A stretch of DNA of 64,000 nucleotides from Acetobacter oryzoeni (GCF_004014775.2 NZ_CP042809.1:182435-246434), one strand, 5' to 3'. Shown: positions 44,062 through 53,246, counted from the stretch's first letter. Numbers and translations: made by a program. Notes: generated by a model not told the origin, from the letters alone.

Positions 44062-44379
44062 TTAATCCTTGCAGTAAAGATGGCAGAGGGTGGAGAGCAG
44101 TGTTGCAACGCGGGTATCTGCAATGGCATACCAGAGCATCTGGCTTTCCCGCCGGTATACGACAAGGCCTTCATCGCGCATTTTGGCGAGGTGCTGCGAA
44201 CAGGCTGATTGCGACAGCCCGATATCGCGTGCCAGATCTCCGACCGTTACTTCGCCATGGTCGACCAGCTTGCACAGCAGCATTAACCGTCGTGGGTTGG
44301 CTATCGCCTTCAGCATATTGGCAACCTGCCCGGCTTTCGCCTCGAAGGTCGATAGGTTCATTGACGGCTTGAGCATCAC
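44062..44379 (-). CDS. ArsR-family sulfide-responsive repressor (BigR/SqrR-like)
   Basis: A 105-residue winged-helix repressor (VGDLARDIGLSQSACSQHLAKM). It carries Cys36 in LMLLCKLVD and Cys99/Cys103 in STLCHLYCKD. The pair Cys36-Cys103 corresponds to the two redox cysteines of BigR and SqrR, which form a polysulfide bridge on sulfide exposure and leave DNA. The adjacent rhodanese gene fits that role. No metal-site ELCVCDL motif is present. AT-rich repeats upstream are the likely operator. Family-level call is good; the inducer is inferred. Confidence 0.82.
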   Translation of the reverse strand: MMLKPSMNLSTFEAKAGQVANMLKAIANPRRLMLLCKLVDHGEVTVGDLARDIGLSQSACSQHLAKMRDEGLVVYRRESQMLWYAIADTRVATLLSTLCHLYCKD

Positions 44380-44395
44380 ACCATTCCATTAGCTA

Positions 44396-44424
44396 TATCT
44401 AATATATTATTATCTAATATATTT
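44396..44424 (-). promoter_or_regulatory. Tandem AT-rich repeats upstream of the BigR-like gene
   Basis: TATCTAATATATT occurs at 44396-44408 and again at 44411-44423, 15 bp apart, directly upstream of the repressor start. The position and AT-rich partial symmetry fit an operator. Binding is not shown by sequence alone. Confidence 0.5.
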
Positions 44425-44511
44425 AGCAATCCCTAATGGAATGATGCATGATTTAGCCCTTCACGAGGTTACGACACGAAAGCGCGTTTTACGTAAGAGC
44501 TTAAGGTGGCC

Positions 44512-44646
44512 ATGAGACACCTGCCAGATGTGCATCGGGATCCTTTTGACCGGATACTCGTGGCACAGGCCACGGTGAAAGGATTGCTTCTGCTGACCCA
44601 TGATCCGCTGGTAAAAGCTTATTCGGGCCCGATCGAAGCAGTCTGA
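44512..44646 (+). pseudogene. PIN-domain (VapC/PilT-like) toxin remnant
   Basis: The last 44 codons of a PIN-domain protein: HLPDVHRDPFDRILVAQA, then LLLLTHDPLVKAYSGP. This is the C-terminal half with the later acidic residue of the active site. The N-terminal half is missing. It is a relic of another toxin-antitoxin locus. Confidence 0.7.
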
Positions 44647-44779
44647 AGGAGATATGACATCTCTTACGGATGTTTTTCAGACTGCTTTTTCATCCTTTAC
44701 TTTCTCAATTCCTCTGAAGTGGAATGCCACCCACACATTTAACCCCTTCGGGCTCTCACCCACAGGGCCGTAGTCTTTC

Positions 44780-45380
44780 TTTTCCGAGCATGAAGAAATC
44801 GCCCTAGAATGCGCACGCAAGACCGGGGTGCGTGCTATTGCCCGCAAGCTGGGACGTTCGCCCAGCACGATCTCTCGTGAGATCAGACGCAATTCCGCGA
44901 CCCGCAACGGGGATTTCAATTACCGTGCCACCACCGCACAATGGCATGCGGATTGTGCGGCCCAAGGTCCCAAAGTGAGTAAGCTGGCACAAAAATCTAC
45001 CTTGCACGATTATGTCCACGATCGCCTTGCAGGCCTGATCGCCACGCCAGATGGCATCGCACTGAAAGGGCATGGAAAAACCAGAGTGATCAGGAATGGT
45101 CCAGCCCTTGCTGGTCATGGGGCCCAGACCGTTCGTAACGCGATTACAGGGACCATCATGGAGCTACCTGTTAGTCTGCGCAGATCCCTGACTTGGGATC
45201 AGGGAGCGGAGATGGCACAACACGCCCAACTCCAGATTGATACCGGTCTTGATATCTATTTCGGCGATCCACAAAGCCCCTGGCAACGTGGCAGCAACGA
45301 AAACACCAGCAGGGGCACTCGACCAACTGCTCAAACAACATATAATCGAAGGTGTTGCGACGACCGGTTGAATCCGCCCA
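44780..45380 (+). pseudogene. IS30-family transposase remnant with right IS end
   Basis: The frame reads ALECARKTGVRAIARKLGRS and ISREIRRNSATR (IS30 HTH), later GTIMELPVSLRRSLTWDQGA and PQSPWQRGSNENT, catalytic-domain pieces. An internal deletion near 45060-45130 has removed the central part, and the 5' end is missing. The right terminus, GGTGTTGCGACGACCGGTTG, ends at about 45380 and mirrors the left end at 20793. Confidence 0.8.
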
Positions 45381-45408
45381 TGATCGCTCAGTGCTATTAA
45401 ATTTTTAT

Positions 45409-46614
45409 TTAGAAATATACTTGGAACATAGATAGAATGCTATCAAAATCATTATATGTTCCTTTTCTATAAAATTTTGTGTGAGAATAATCTAACGAAA
45501 GTCTTAAAATATCTAGCGGATACCAATTTATATTTAAACTCCATATATTCTGTTTTCCGCCTGATATATCATTGCTTTCTAAATCCATTTGAGAGAATCT
45601 TGTCGCCAGTTCTATAACTCCAGTACCGTGGCAAAAAAAAGAATTTTTCTGATCGCATGATGGAGAAGTAAAACTAGCCGATGTTGCTTTCCAGCTACGC
45701 GCTTTTCCAACTAATGTGTAAGCTGCAGTCACGTACCATCCATAAAAATTTTGCCTAATTATCGTGGGGTTTGGCTTTGCATTAACAATTAAATTATAAT
45801 ATTCGCTCGTTATAAGTAATTTTTTCCAAGAAATAGCCCCTTCCAAACCAAAAGCACCCGCGCTTTTTGCGAGAATATTTCCCGTTTTTATGTATTTATC
45901 TTTCAGGCCGTCCCCATTTTCAGGTGTATCCGAAAACGATACCCCACCTTCCATCGAATTTTTGTGAGATGGTTGGAAAACCCATTCCCCTGAGATGCCT
46001 ATGTGCATGAGAAAAGATTGGCTACGGATAGGTAAAATAACAGATCTGAAAACGATTGCCCTTTGATTGCCGTCTTTCCCAGGGCCAGCGGTTCCTGCTG
46101 TGCCAGAAATAGCCACGTGGTAGTGATTTCCATAAAATAATGCCTGAATGGCTTGCCGATTAGCACCAGCGGCAAGGCCACGAGTAATTGTTGAAACACT
46201 TGCTCTTTCAGGAAAAATACTATCACCTCTGGGCTGCATAGATGACAACCCAAAACTAGGATTAAAAACCCCAACTGAAAATTGGAAATGTTTCAATCCC
46301 GTATAACTAGCCGCTCCTTCGAAAAGACGCATTTGTCCTCCAGGAGCTGCTCCAAAATCCCAAATAGCACCTATTCTGACCTGATTAGCTATATTGACCC
46401 TCACGCCATTACGAATATGCGGACCGCTGGCAGAAGGAGAAGACGAAGATGTGTTACCTTGTATATTACTACCAACCTCAAGTTGGTCTTGTGCAAAAGG
46501 ATGCACAATAACTTTTCCGATAAAAATATCTTTAACAGTTTCAGCAACGGCATCTGAATTTAAAAAACACAAACTTAATATAGTATGTAAAATATAATAT
46601 TTATCTTTCCTCAT
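45409..46614 (-). CDS. Phosphate-selective porin O/P-like outer-membrane protein
   Basis: A 401-residue outer-membrane beta barrel. It has a signal peptide (ILHTILSLCFLNSDAVAET) and a Ser-rich linker (GNTSSSSPSASGP). Strands resemble OprO/OprP-type porins (QMRLFEGAASYTGLKHFQFSVGVF-like block; FYGWYVTAAYTLVGKAR), and the C-terminal aromatic is Phe in SMFQVYF. The gene is markedly AT-rich compared with its neighbours, indicating transfer from a lower-G+C source. Its start overlaps the end of the small gene 46601-46900. Substrate unknown; phosphate selectivity cannot be claimed. Confidence 0.7.
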   Translation of the reverse strand: MRKDKYYILHTILSLCFLNSDAVAETVKDIFIGKVIVHPFAQDQLEVGSNIQGNTSSSSPSASGPHIRNGVRVNIANQVRIGAIWDFGAAPGGQMRLFEGAASYTGLKHFQFSVGVFNPSFGLSSMQPRGDSIFPERASVSTITRGLAAGANRQAIQALFYGNHYHVAISGTAGTAGPGKDGNQRAIVFRSVILPIRSQSFLMHIGISGEWVFQPSHKNSMEGGVSFSDTPENGDGLKDKYIKTGNILAKSAGAFGLEGAISWKKLLITSEYYNLIVNAKPNPTIIRQNFYGWYVTAAYTLVGKARSWKATSASFTSPSCDQKNSFFCHGTGVIELATRFSQMDLESNDISGGKQNIWSLNINWYPLDILRLSLDYSHTKFYRKGTYNDFDSILSMFQVYF

Positions 46615-46900
46615 GATTATTCATACGATTCATATCGTTTTCTTGCGGAACTGAATTTATCAGTATGTTTTTTTCTGTTAAATCAAGAAATTTTTTTGTC
46701 CCGGAGCGGACAATAGATAAGCCAATGCTAACAAAGTCTTTTTGTTTCCATGGTTTCTCTTTGCCCAAAGATAAGCACACAGCATAAGCCGCACCAGCTA
46801 GATATGAATCTAGTTCTTGCACTGTACGACTTTCTTCAAAGCATAACTGCCCGATTTGCTCTCCTATGAATTCAGGATCAAACCTAACTCGTAATGACAT
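46601..46900 (-). CDS. Small hypothetical protein upstream of the porin gene
   Basis: A 99-residue soluble-looking protein (MSLRVRFDPEFIGEQIGQLC, later VRSGTKKFLDLTEKN) with two Cys and no signal peptide or membrane helix. The gene overlaps the porin start by 14 bp and shares its AT-rich composition, so the two were probably acquired together. I do not recognise a family. The ATG at 46898-46900 is the only early start. Confidence 0.5.
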   Translation of the reverse strand: MSLRVRFDPEFIGEQIGQLCFEESRTVQELDSYLAGAAYAVCLSLGKEKPWKQKDFVSIGLSIVRSGTKKFLDLTEKNILINSVPQENDMNRMNNHEER

Positions 46901-47160
46901 GACCGAAGATACTCACTTTCCAAAGATAAGCGAACCTTTCCTATCGTGTTTTTTTGGTTAAAAAAAGACATATTAAACTACAAATGTTTTGTTTATATTG
47001 CCCTTTTTTAAAAAGGCATAATTTTAGTTATATGATATATAAAACTATTATTTTTTGTTATTTGAAATTGTATTTTTCACTTAATGCATGAGGTATTTAG
47101 AGCATAATCCGATCTAACGGGCTAATTTTAAGACTCCCATACCTGCCGTTCAGCGCGTCA
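46901..47160. other. AT-rich noncoding leader
   Basis: Very AT-rich, no gene seen. It probably holds the promoter of the small protein and porin pair at its left, and an IS junction at its right. Confidence 0.4.
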
Positions 47161-47403
47161 GGTGGGGCTTTTCTGTTCCATCTGCTCAGCCGTCTCTACG
47201 AGCGGACAAGTGTCATTATCACAACTAATCTGGGGTTCGGGGAATGGAACGATGTTTTCGGAGACCCCAAGATGACAACGGCGCTACTCGATCGACTTAC
47301 CCATCACTGTCATATCCTCGAAACAGGAAATGACAGCTACAGGTTCCGTGCCAGTAGCGCCAAACCAAAAATCAGAAAGAAAAAGGCAGAAAAACACGCT
47401 TGA
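47161..47403 (+). pseudogene. IS21-family IstB ATPase, 3' fragment
   Basis: The last 80 codons of Ist[20 protein letters not shown], then [15 protein letters not shown] and [20 protein letters not shown], ending in a Lys-rich tail. The Walker motifs and the partner istA are missing. About 55 bp after its stop lies a stray IS3-type terminus (AAACCCGGGGCAGTTC). Confidence 0.83.
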
Positions 47404-47488
47404 ATATCTCCTCAAAACAGGAGACATACACAATCAGGACGGGTCAATTGTTCATGAAAAACCCGGGGCAGTTCTCAACGAAAATCAA

Positions 47489-47663
47489 CAAATTGGCATC
47501 TGTATAAAAAGCGTCATCTGATCGAAAACATGTTCGCAAAGCTGAAAGACTGGCGACGTGTTGCGACCAGATACGACCGCAGCGCGCATACATTCATCTC
47601 CGTAATCCACGTCGCAGCAAGCTTCATCCTTCATCTTCTATCTTCAAGAATGTGTCCTGAACC
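47489..47663 (+). mobile_element. IS5-family 3' fragment (same type as 47992-48838)
   Basis: It encodes the transposase C-terminus (NWHLYKKRHLIENMFAKLKD) and ends with TCCTGAACC, the decayed terminus, followed by TA. It is directly abutted by the histidine-kinase fragment. Confidence 0.75.
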
Positions 47664-47991
47664 TAGTCGCCCTGTTCGCCAGTCTGGGTTTCCAGATCAG
47701 GAAAGCGGATGGAAATACCAAAACCACGTGTTGTTCCGGCAAGGGGGGAACGGAGCGAGAGCGTGGCATCCATTTGTTTGGCGATATTGCTGGCAATAGC
47801 CAGCCCCAGTCCGCTGCCATGCACTGTATGGCTTCCACGCACAAATGGATTTGTTAATCTGGCAAGAGTTTCAGGGGATAATGCGGCACAGTCGTTCGTA
47901 ATATCAATACAGCCGTCAGGCAGAATGGTTACCACAACGGGTGTTGCGATATTGCGGTGTAACAGGGCATTTTCCAGAAGGTTACGGATTA
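47663..47991 (-). pseudogene. Sensor histidine kinase, C-terminal ATPase fragment
   Basis: The catalytic domain of a two-component sensor kinase: N-box LIRNLLENALLH, then FVRGSHTVHGSGLGLAIASN (G2 box). The N-terminal sensor, HAMP and phospho-acceptor regions are absent. One IS5-family copy is inserted at the 5' side (47992) and another lies at the 3' side, whose junction supplies the TAG stop. No response regulator is nearby, so this is a stranded fragment. Confidence 0.78.
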
Positions 47992-48838
47992 GGCTCAGGA
48001 CTCATTCTTTAAGATAGAAGATGAAGCTTGCTGCAATGTGGATTGCGGACATGAATGTATGAGCCCAGCGGTCGTATCTGGTCGCAACACGTCGCCAGTC
48101 TTTCAGCTTTGCGAACATGTTTTCGATCAGATGGCGCTTTTTATACAGATGCCAATTGTAAGGTGGCTTTGATTTCCGGTTCTTCTTCGACGGAATACAG
48201 GCTGTGATATTGCGTTCTGCAAGCGATAACCTGATCTGGTTGCTGTCGTAGCCTCTGTCGCCGATGACTTCTTCTGTTTCATCGGGAAGGTCAGCCAGCA
48301 GAACATCAGCGCCTTTGAAGTCACTGACCTGCCCCGCAGTCAGATGTAGACGGACCGGTCGGCCATGATCATCGCACACGGCGTGAAGCTTTGAGTTCAG
48401 GCCGCCTTTTGTCCGTCCGATATGGCGGGGAAAAGCCCCTTTTTGAGCAGGGACGCCGATGTCCGGTGTGCCTTGAGGTGTGTTGCATCAATCATCAGAC
48501 GCTTCGAACGGCCAGCCTGTTCTGTCAGGGCGACAAAGATCCTGTCAAAAACACCGAGGCGGCTCCACCGGATAAAGCGATTATACAAAGTCTTGTGCGG
48601 ACCATACGCTTTCGGGGCATCCTTCCATTGAAGGCCGTTGCGGATGACATAAACGATCCCGCTCAGAACACGCCGGTCATCCACGCGTGGCACGCCGTGC
48701 GCCAGAAGAAAAAAAGGCTCAATCCGCTCCATCTGGCGCTCAGACAGCATAAACACATCACTCACAGGCTACCCTCCATCGGTAAACCTGTGAATCACAA
48801 CCTCTTGCTCAGTTCAATAAATTAATAGGTCCTGAGCC
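47992..48838 (-). mobile_element. IS5-family (IS427-like) element, complete
   Basis: An 847-bp element with termini GGCTCAGGACTC and GGCTCAGGACCT, flanked on both sides by TA, the target duplication of this group. It carries a two-frame transposase and is inserted in a sensor-kinase gene. Two degraded relatives lie at 42956-43424 and 47489-47663. Confidence 0.9.
48002..48765 (-). CDS. IS5-family transposase in two frames (programmed frameshift likely)
   Basis: The first frame, 48397-48765, starts MSDVFMLSERQMERIEPFFL and carries the N-terminal DDE part (RLMIDATHLKAHRTSAS). The second frame, 48002-48379, continues with NSKLHAVCDDHGRPVRLHLT, EEVIGDRGYDSNQIR (DRGYDS acid) and the terminal NMFAKLKDWRRVATRYDR. 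The frames join near an AAAAAGGGG run at about 48440, consistent with translational frameshifting in this IS group. Otherwise undamaged, so probably active. Confidence 0.82.
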
Positions 48839-48840
48839 TA

Positions 48841-49084
48841 GCTGCGGTTTGTCCAGGACACGGGTTGCGGCGGATATGGGGATTAGCAAATCAACGCTGA
48901 GCCACTGGATTTCGCAGTCCCGAAATCGGGCCACCGTCAACTGTTCGAAACAGTGAAGATAGGTGAGATACAGTGCTTAACACCCAATATCAGGTTGAGT
49001 CGGAACCAAGGCAGGACTGCCATAAAGACAGTTTCACTCTCTGCCTACGGGCTATTTCTCCACGCAGGCAGGAAAGGTAAGGCT
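48841..49084. other. Short remnant with IS3 OrfA-like HTH, otherwise noncoding
   Basis: A plus-strand frame at about 48846-48956 reads RVAADMGISKSTLSHWISQ, typical of an IS3-type OrfA helix-turn-helix, and stops at once. It is a tiny transposase relic. The remainder to 49084 shows nothing but the 3' region of the TonB receptor gene. Confidence 0.45.
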
Positions 49085-51307
49085 TCAGAACGTGGCGGAA
49101 AGGCTCACGTTGAATGAACGGCCCATGCCCGGCAAGGCGCGGGTGGTGCCGATATAACGTGTATCACCAAGAGAGAGACCACCCAGCGGCAAGTAGTAAG
49201 GCTGGTTGAGCACGTTATCAATTCCGGCATCCAGCGTCAGCATCTTCCAAGTGTAGCTGCCGCCAAGGTTCAGCAGGGCATAGCCTGCGGTGCGGGGTTC
49301 GCCGCGCAGCCAGTCCACGGTGTCCTTGGGTTTGACAAAGTTCATCTCCACCCGACCGGTCCAATGGCCCACTGTTTCATGTACAGCCACCGTGCCGTTA
49401 AGCGGCATCATGTGGTACAGGCCGGAATGTGTGACCTCATCCTGTCCACGCACCCAGTTGAGGACGCCGGTGACTTCACCCTTGCCATATTTTGCTGTGT
49501 CCCACAGCGTGTAATGGCCGGATGCGTTAATGCCGTAGGTCTGGGCATTGTGATTGGCAAATTGCAGCAAATGGTGCCCGTTGGAGAAAGTGCTCAACTG
49601 TACCACGTTGATGTAATTGTGCACGTAACTGTAATAGGGCTGGACCGTCAGACCCCAGCGGTTGGCGGCAGTGGGGTCATGCCAGTCCAGCGTCACGCTG
49701 GCCGTGTTGGCGATTTCTGACTTCAGATCCATGTTGCCCACATAGCCGTTGCCATCGCCAAACCAGCCGATCATGCTGGAAGACATGGTGCCACGGCCCC
49801 ACGCATAGCGTTCATACAGGTTGGGCGCGCGGGATTTACGGGCGTAGCCGCCTTCCAGCGTAAAGCTGTCTGTTACCTTCCAGCGAGCCATGGCGGTGAC
49901 ATCAAAATTCACATCCGTCCGCCCCCGGTTGTGGGCGTTGAAGGCGCGGGCAGCCATGGCATCCTTGATGTTCATCATGCCTGTCCATGAATAGGGAGCC
50001 ACGGCTCCCGTGTTCATCATGATCAGATCATTGCGGAACCCCAGCAGGGTAGAAACGCGCGGCGTCCAGTGGGCTTCCCACTCGGCATAGTGGCCCAGCC
50101 GGTCGCGGTGGCCGTTATTGATGTTGTGGTAGGTGTCCGGCCCCATCATCATGCTGCCTTGCAGCGGTGGCCACCAGTCATTCAGTCCCACATGGTCAAA
50201 CCCGCTGCCCAGCTTGAGGGTATGAAAATGCCCTAGCGGAATGGTGGCCTTGAGCGAATAACCCGCCAGACGGGAGTCATTGTTCATGGGCATGCCGGTG
50301 GTGGCTGAATGGCCGCCCTTGTCCGCCAGCATGTTCATGGCGTGGGTAATGCGCTGCCAGTAGCCGCGGGCTTCAAACGTGCCCCAGTCAAACGAGCCAG
50401 TATATTTGCCGTTTACAAAAGTGGAGCGGTTGTTGGTCATGTCCATATACTGGTTGGCAAAGCCCTCACGCGGGGTGTCCTGCTGCCCCACGGTAATGGC
50501 CACCAGATGGTTGTCCTTGTGCAAGCCCACCGTTACGGCGTGATTATAGGTCAGGTAATTGGTGGAGTGCACGGTGCCCATGCCCGCCCCCCCCCGATAA
50601 TTGCCGGACTGATCATAAGAACCCGTATAGCTGATGCTGAGCAGATGATTGGCAACTGTGACAGAACCAGAAGCCCCGTAGGCCCCGCCATTGCTGCGGT
50701 AGGTGCCGCGCACCCGGCCTGTCACAAGAATTTTGCCCTTGCGGGCAAAGCGTGGGTCTGCCCGTTCCACATCAATGGTGCCGCCCAGACTGTCGCCCCC
50801 GCTGCTGACAGGGGTCAGGCCCGCAATGCTGGTGGCAGTCTGCACGCTGTCTGGATCAATGTAAGAGAGGGTGGGGTTCATGTGGTTGGGGCAGGCGGGA
50901 GAGATGCGCACGCCATCCACAATAGTGGCGACGCGATCATCCGCCATGCCGTTCAGCACGGGCAGGTTGGCCAGCCGCCCGCCGCCATAGGAACTGAACC
51001 CCGGCTGGTTACGGAACAGCGAGGACACATCCGGGCTGGAAAGCCGGGACATGCGCTGTGAGCTGGCATCGGGCGAGGACGCTGTCAGTGGGGCATCGGA
51101 GAGGGAGGTTTCCTCTTCCTCATCCGTTGAGATATCCAGCCGGGGCAGTGTGACAACGGCACTGCCAGAGGCCGTGTTGCTCTTGCTGGCGCTGACCTGC
51201 GCAGCCGCTGTTTGCGCCAGCGCAGCGGAGATGGTGGAGGCCGCGCACACCGCAGCAATGCCCCACGCCCACGTCGGCACGCGGCATCGGTTGATAAGCG
51301 TGATCAT
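49085..51307 (-). CDS. TonB-dependent outer-membrane receptor, OprC-like (copper)
   Basis: A 740-residue TonB-dependent receptor from the ATG at 51305-51307. The open frame extends to 51631 but the added residues are not signal-like. It has a signal peptide ending ALAQ, a plug domain (PVLNGMADDRVATIVDGVRI) and a 22-strand-type barrel ending SLSATF. After the plug strand comes ACPNHMNP: a CxxxM-type pair as in the copper site of OprC. The barrel is rich in Met and His. Copper import is therefore the likely role. A DUF2946 gene precedes it, and a tonB lies divergently, which fits. Confidence 0.82.
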   Translation of the reverse strand: MITLINRCRVPTWAWGIAAVCAASTISAALAQTAAAQVSASKSNTASGSAVVTLPRLDISTDEEEETSLSDAPLTASSPDASSQRMSRLSSPDVSSLFRNQPGFSSYGGGRLANLPVLNGMADDRVATIVDGVRISPACPNHMNPTLSYIDPDSVQTATSIAGLTPVSSGGDSLGGTIDVERADPRFARKGKILVTGRVRGTYRSNGGAYGASGSVTVANHLLSISYTGSYDQSGNYRGGAGMGTVHSTNYLTYNHAVTVGLHKDNHLVAITVGQQDTPREGFANQYMDMTNNRSTFVNGKYTGSFDWGTFEARGYWQRITHAMNMLADKGGHSATTGMPMNNDSRLAGYSLKATIPLGHFHTLKLGSGFDHVGLNDWWPPLQGSMMMGPDTYHNINNGHRDRLGHYAEWEAHWTPRVSTLLGFRNDLIMMNTGAVAPYSWTGMMNIKDAMAARAFNAHNRGRTDVNFDVTAMARWKVTDSFTLEGGYARKSRAPNLYERYAWGRGTMSSSMIGWFGDGNGYVGNMDLKSEIANTASVTLDWHDPTAANRWGLTVQPYYSYVHNYINVVQLSTFSNGHHLLQFANHNAQTYGINASGHYTLWDTAKYGKGEVTGVLNWVRGQDEVTHSGLYHMMPLNGTVAVHETVGHWTGRVEMNFVKPKDTVDWLRGEPRTAGYALLNLGGSYTWKMLTLDAGIDNVLNQPYYLPLGGLSLGDTRYIGTTRALPGMGRSFNVSLSATF

Positions 51308-51386
51308 AAAAACAATCCTGAAAACAAAGCGTGCAGAACCCTTTTTTCTTCGGTCATGAGGCCAAAAGGGCACGAAGAAGCTTTGT

Positions 51387-51935
51387 TCAGGCAGGAGGCC
51401 CACGTGAGGGCGGCAAGCCAAGCTGAACGCTGGGCGGTGCGCGTGGGGTGGAGGCGCTGCTGCCGCGCCGCATCCACCGCAGAATGGGCGGGGGCACCAG
51501 TAATAAGGCCACGGGGAGCGCCGCTGGGAGCGAAAGAAGCGGGCAAAGCGGGCACTGCTCCACCCCATGATGGTGGCCGGAATGCGGCTGCGTGGATTTA
51601 CCCGCAATGGCCGCTGCCATGTGATGGGCATGTGCGGCCATCATATGATGGTGCTGGGTCGGGCCCACTCTGGTGGGCAGGCCCACCGCGCCTTCTGGCG
51701 AGGCAAGGCCAGAACCCTTCTGCCCTGCGCCAGCGGACGTTGCATCCAAGACTTCATCGGGCGCGGAGAGGGAAGCTGCAATATCCACGCCCAGAAGGCG
51801 GGCTATGGTGGCGCGGGGCAGTTCATCCGGTTGCGCAAAGCTCTGAAGGGCGAGCAGGCTGAGAAAGCCCACCAGTGTCACCACCACCAGCGACAATTTC
51901 AGCAGCGTATGCAACGGGTGGGTGGTGCGGGCCAT
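51387..51935 (-). CDS. DUF2946-type His/Met-rich protein
   Basis: A 182-residue protein with an N-terminal hydrophobic helix (LSLVVVTLVGFLSLLAL), a His/Met cluster (HHHMMAAHAHHMAAA), a CPLCP motif, and a second hydrophobic segment (PAALPVALLLVPPPI). DUF2946 proteins are small predicted membrane proteins often found next to copper-type TonB receptors. The His, Met and Cys content suggests copper binding at the membrane. It lies 79 bp upstream of the receptor gene on the same strand, probably in one operon. Confidence 0.75.
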   Translation of the reverse strand: MARTTHPLHTLLKLSLVVVTLVGFLSLLALQSFAQPDELPRATIARLLGVDIAASLSAPDEVLDATSAGAGQKGSGLASPEGAVGLPTRVGPTQHHHMMAAHAHHMAAAIAGKSTQPHSGHHHGVEQCPLCPLLSLPAALPVALLLVPPPILRWMRRGSSASTPRAPPSVQLGLPPSRGPPA

Positions 51936-52235
51936 CAGAGCAGCCGGAACTCCTGTCTGTGCGGGCCATGGTGGGTTGGACCAAAGGTGGGACGTGGCTT
52001 TGCTTTATTTATCTATGTGAGGATTTGTGTCAAACGTATGACTGCCGCAAAAGTGATCTTTCTGATTGAAGGCGGCGGCGAGAGGTATAAAATCACGGGA
52101 AAAAGCCCACACAGACCACGCAGAAAACAGGCAGGCACGCGTGCAGGTCGGCATAAGTGGCAAGGCGTCGCAGCTGTTTGGGTGCTTGGGTGTATCTGCC
52201 TTGTGTTGTGGGTATGGGCCGTTCAGGACCAAAGG

Positions 52236-53246
52236 ATGAAGGAACGCGGACGGGTGAAACCGCACGGCAGACTAGGGCAGGATGACGATGCACTAACGCC
52301 AGACGTGCGTGCACGGTTAGAGGGGGGCGTATTTTCTGCTCGACAGAGCCGGACTAGCCGGGTGTGGCATCTGGCTCTTCTGGCAGCAGTAGTCGGGCAC
52401 GGGGTAATTACAGCCTGCCTGCTAGTGACATTTCATCCATGGCATCCGTCGAAAGCACCGGGGCAGAAAGCTGTAGAGATGGTGTTTGAATCTCCTGTCA
52501 GCAAGCCCGTCAGCGCTGCGAACCTCACTTCTGTAACCCCGCCTCAGGAACTGGTTCCTACTCCTGAGCAGGTAGAACCACTCAGTGTGCCTCCTACGGC
52601 TAATCTCTTTTATGCCACTCAGTCCTCTGAGATAACACCGCCAGACGAGGCGCTTGCTTCCTCGCTGGGAGCGCCTCCCATGCCAGCGGATACACCACCC
52701 GTGCCGCGCATGACAAATATCTTTCCGCCTGTTGCCACACAGCGGGCCGCTCCAGCACATGAGCATCGGCCTTCAGCTCACTCTTCTCAAATATCCATGC
52801 CTCGCAAGGCGGCAGTACCATCTACACCCAAGACGAGTTTGACTTCGCATTCTCCGAAGGTGGCGACACCTCCTGTTTCCACTTCTGCTCGTACTGCGGC
52901 CAGTCAAATTCAGTTGGCTCCTGCAGCACAGAACTCTGCTGCTGCGCAACCAGCGGCGGCATCGGTGGCTCATGTAGCCAACGGGAGCGGGGCACGCACG
53001 CTTACTTGCTCCCCACCGCAGACGCATTATCCTCCCATGGCCCGGCATCTGCACGAAGAAGGAGAAGGCGTGGTAGAGATCACTTTGGCAGCAGACGGAG
53101 CCATTACTACAACCCGACTGGTGCAGAGTACTGGCTATGATGATCTGGATGCACAGGCACTGGCTGCTGCTCGTGGGTTGCACTGTGCCGCACCGGCTTC
53201 AACACCTATGGTAGGGCGAATTCCGGTCGGATTTCATATTCGTTAG
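52236..53246 (+). CDS. tonB: TonB energy transducer
   Basis: A TonB family protein of 336 residues from the ATG at 52236, preceded by AGGA. An upstream in-frame ATG at 52038 would add a second hydrophobic stretch. It has a short cytoplasmic N-terminus, one transmembrane helix containing a His (LALLAAVVGHGVITACLL), a long Pro/Ser/Ala-rich periplasmic spacer, and a C-terminal domain with THYPPMARHLHEEGEGVVEI and STGYDDLDAQALAAARG, the classic TonB fold. No exbB or exbD is nearby. It is divergent from the DUF2946/receptor pair and probably energises that receptor. Confidence 0.85.
   Translation: MKERGRVKPHGRLGQDDDALTPDVRARLEGGVFSARQSRTSRVWHLALLAAVVGHGVITACLLVTFHPWHPSKAPGQKAVEMVFESPVSKPVSAANLTSVTPPQELVPTPEQVEPLSVPPTANLFYATQSSEITPPDEALASSLGAPPMPADTPPVPRMTNIFPPVATQRAAPAHEHRPSAHSSQISMPRKAAVPSTPKTSLTSHSPKVATPPVSTSARTAASQIQLAPAAQNSAAAQPAAASVAHVANGSGARTLTCSPPQTHYPPMARHLHEEGEGVVEITLAADGAITTTRLVQSTGYDDLDAQALAAARGLHCAAPASTPMVGRIPVGFHIR

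Noticed and set aside
43551..44174. Long form of the rhodanese protein starting inside the BigR-like gene
   Set aside because: The extra 39 residues come from the antiparallel use of the regulator's coding frame and are not rhodanese-like. A GTG with an AAGGA site lies at 44057.
51308..51631. N-terminal extension of the TonB-receptor frame
   Set aside because: The extra residues include no signal peptide and overlap the DUF2946 gene in another frame. A normal signal peptide starts at 51307.
51567..52235. Long upstream extension of the tonB frame
   Set aside because: This part is antisense to the DUF2946 gene and has no TonB features. The plausible start is at 52236 or 52038.
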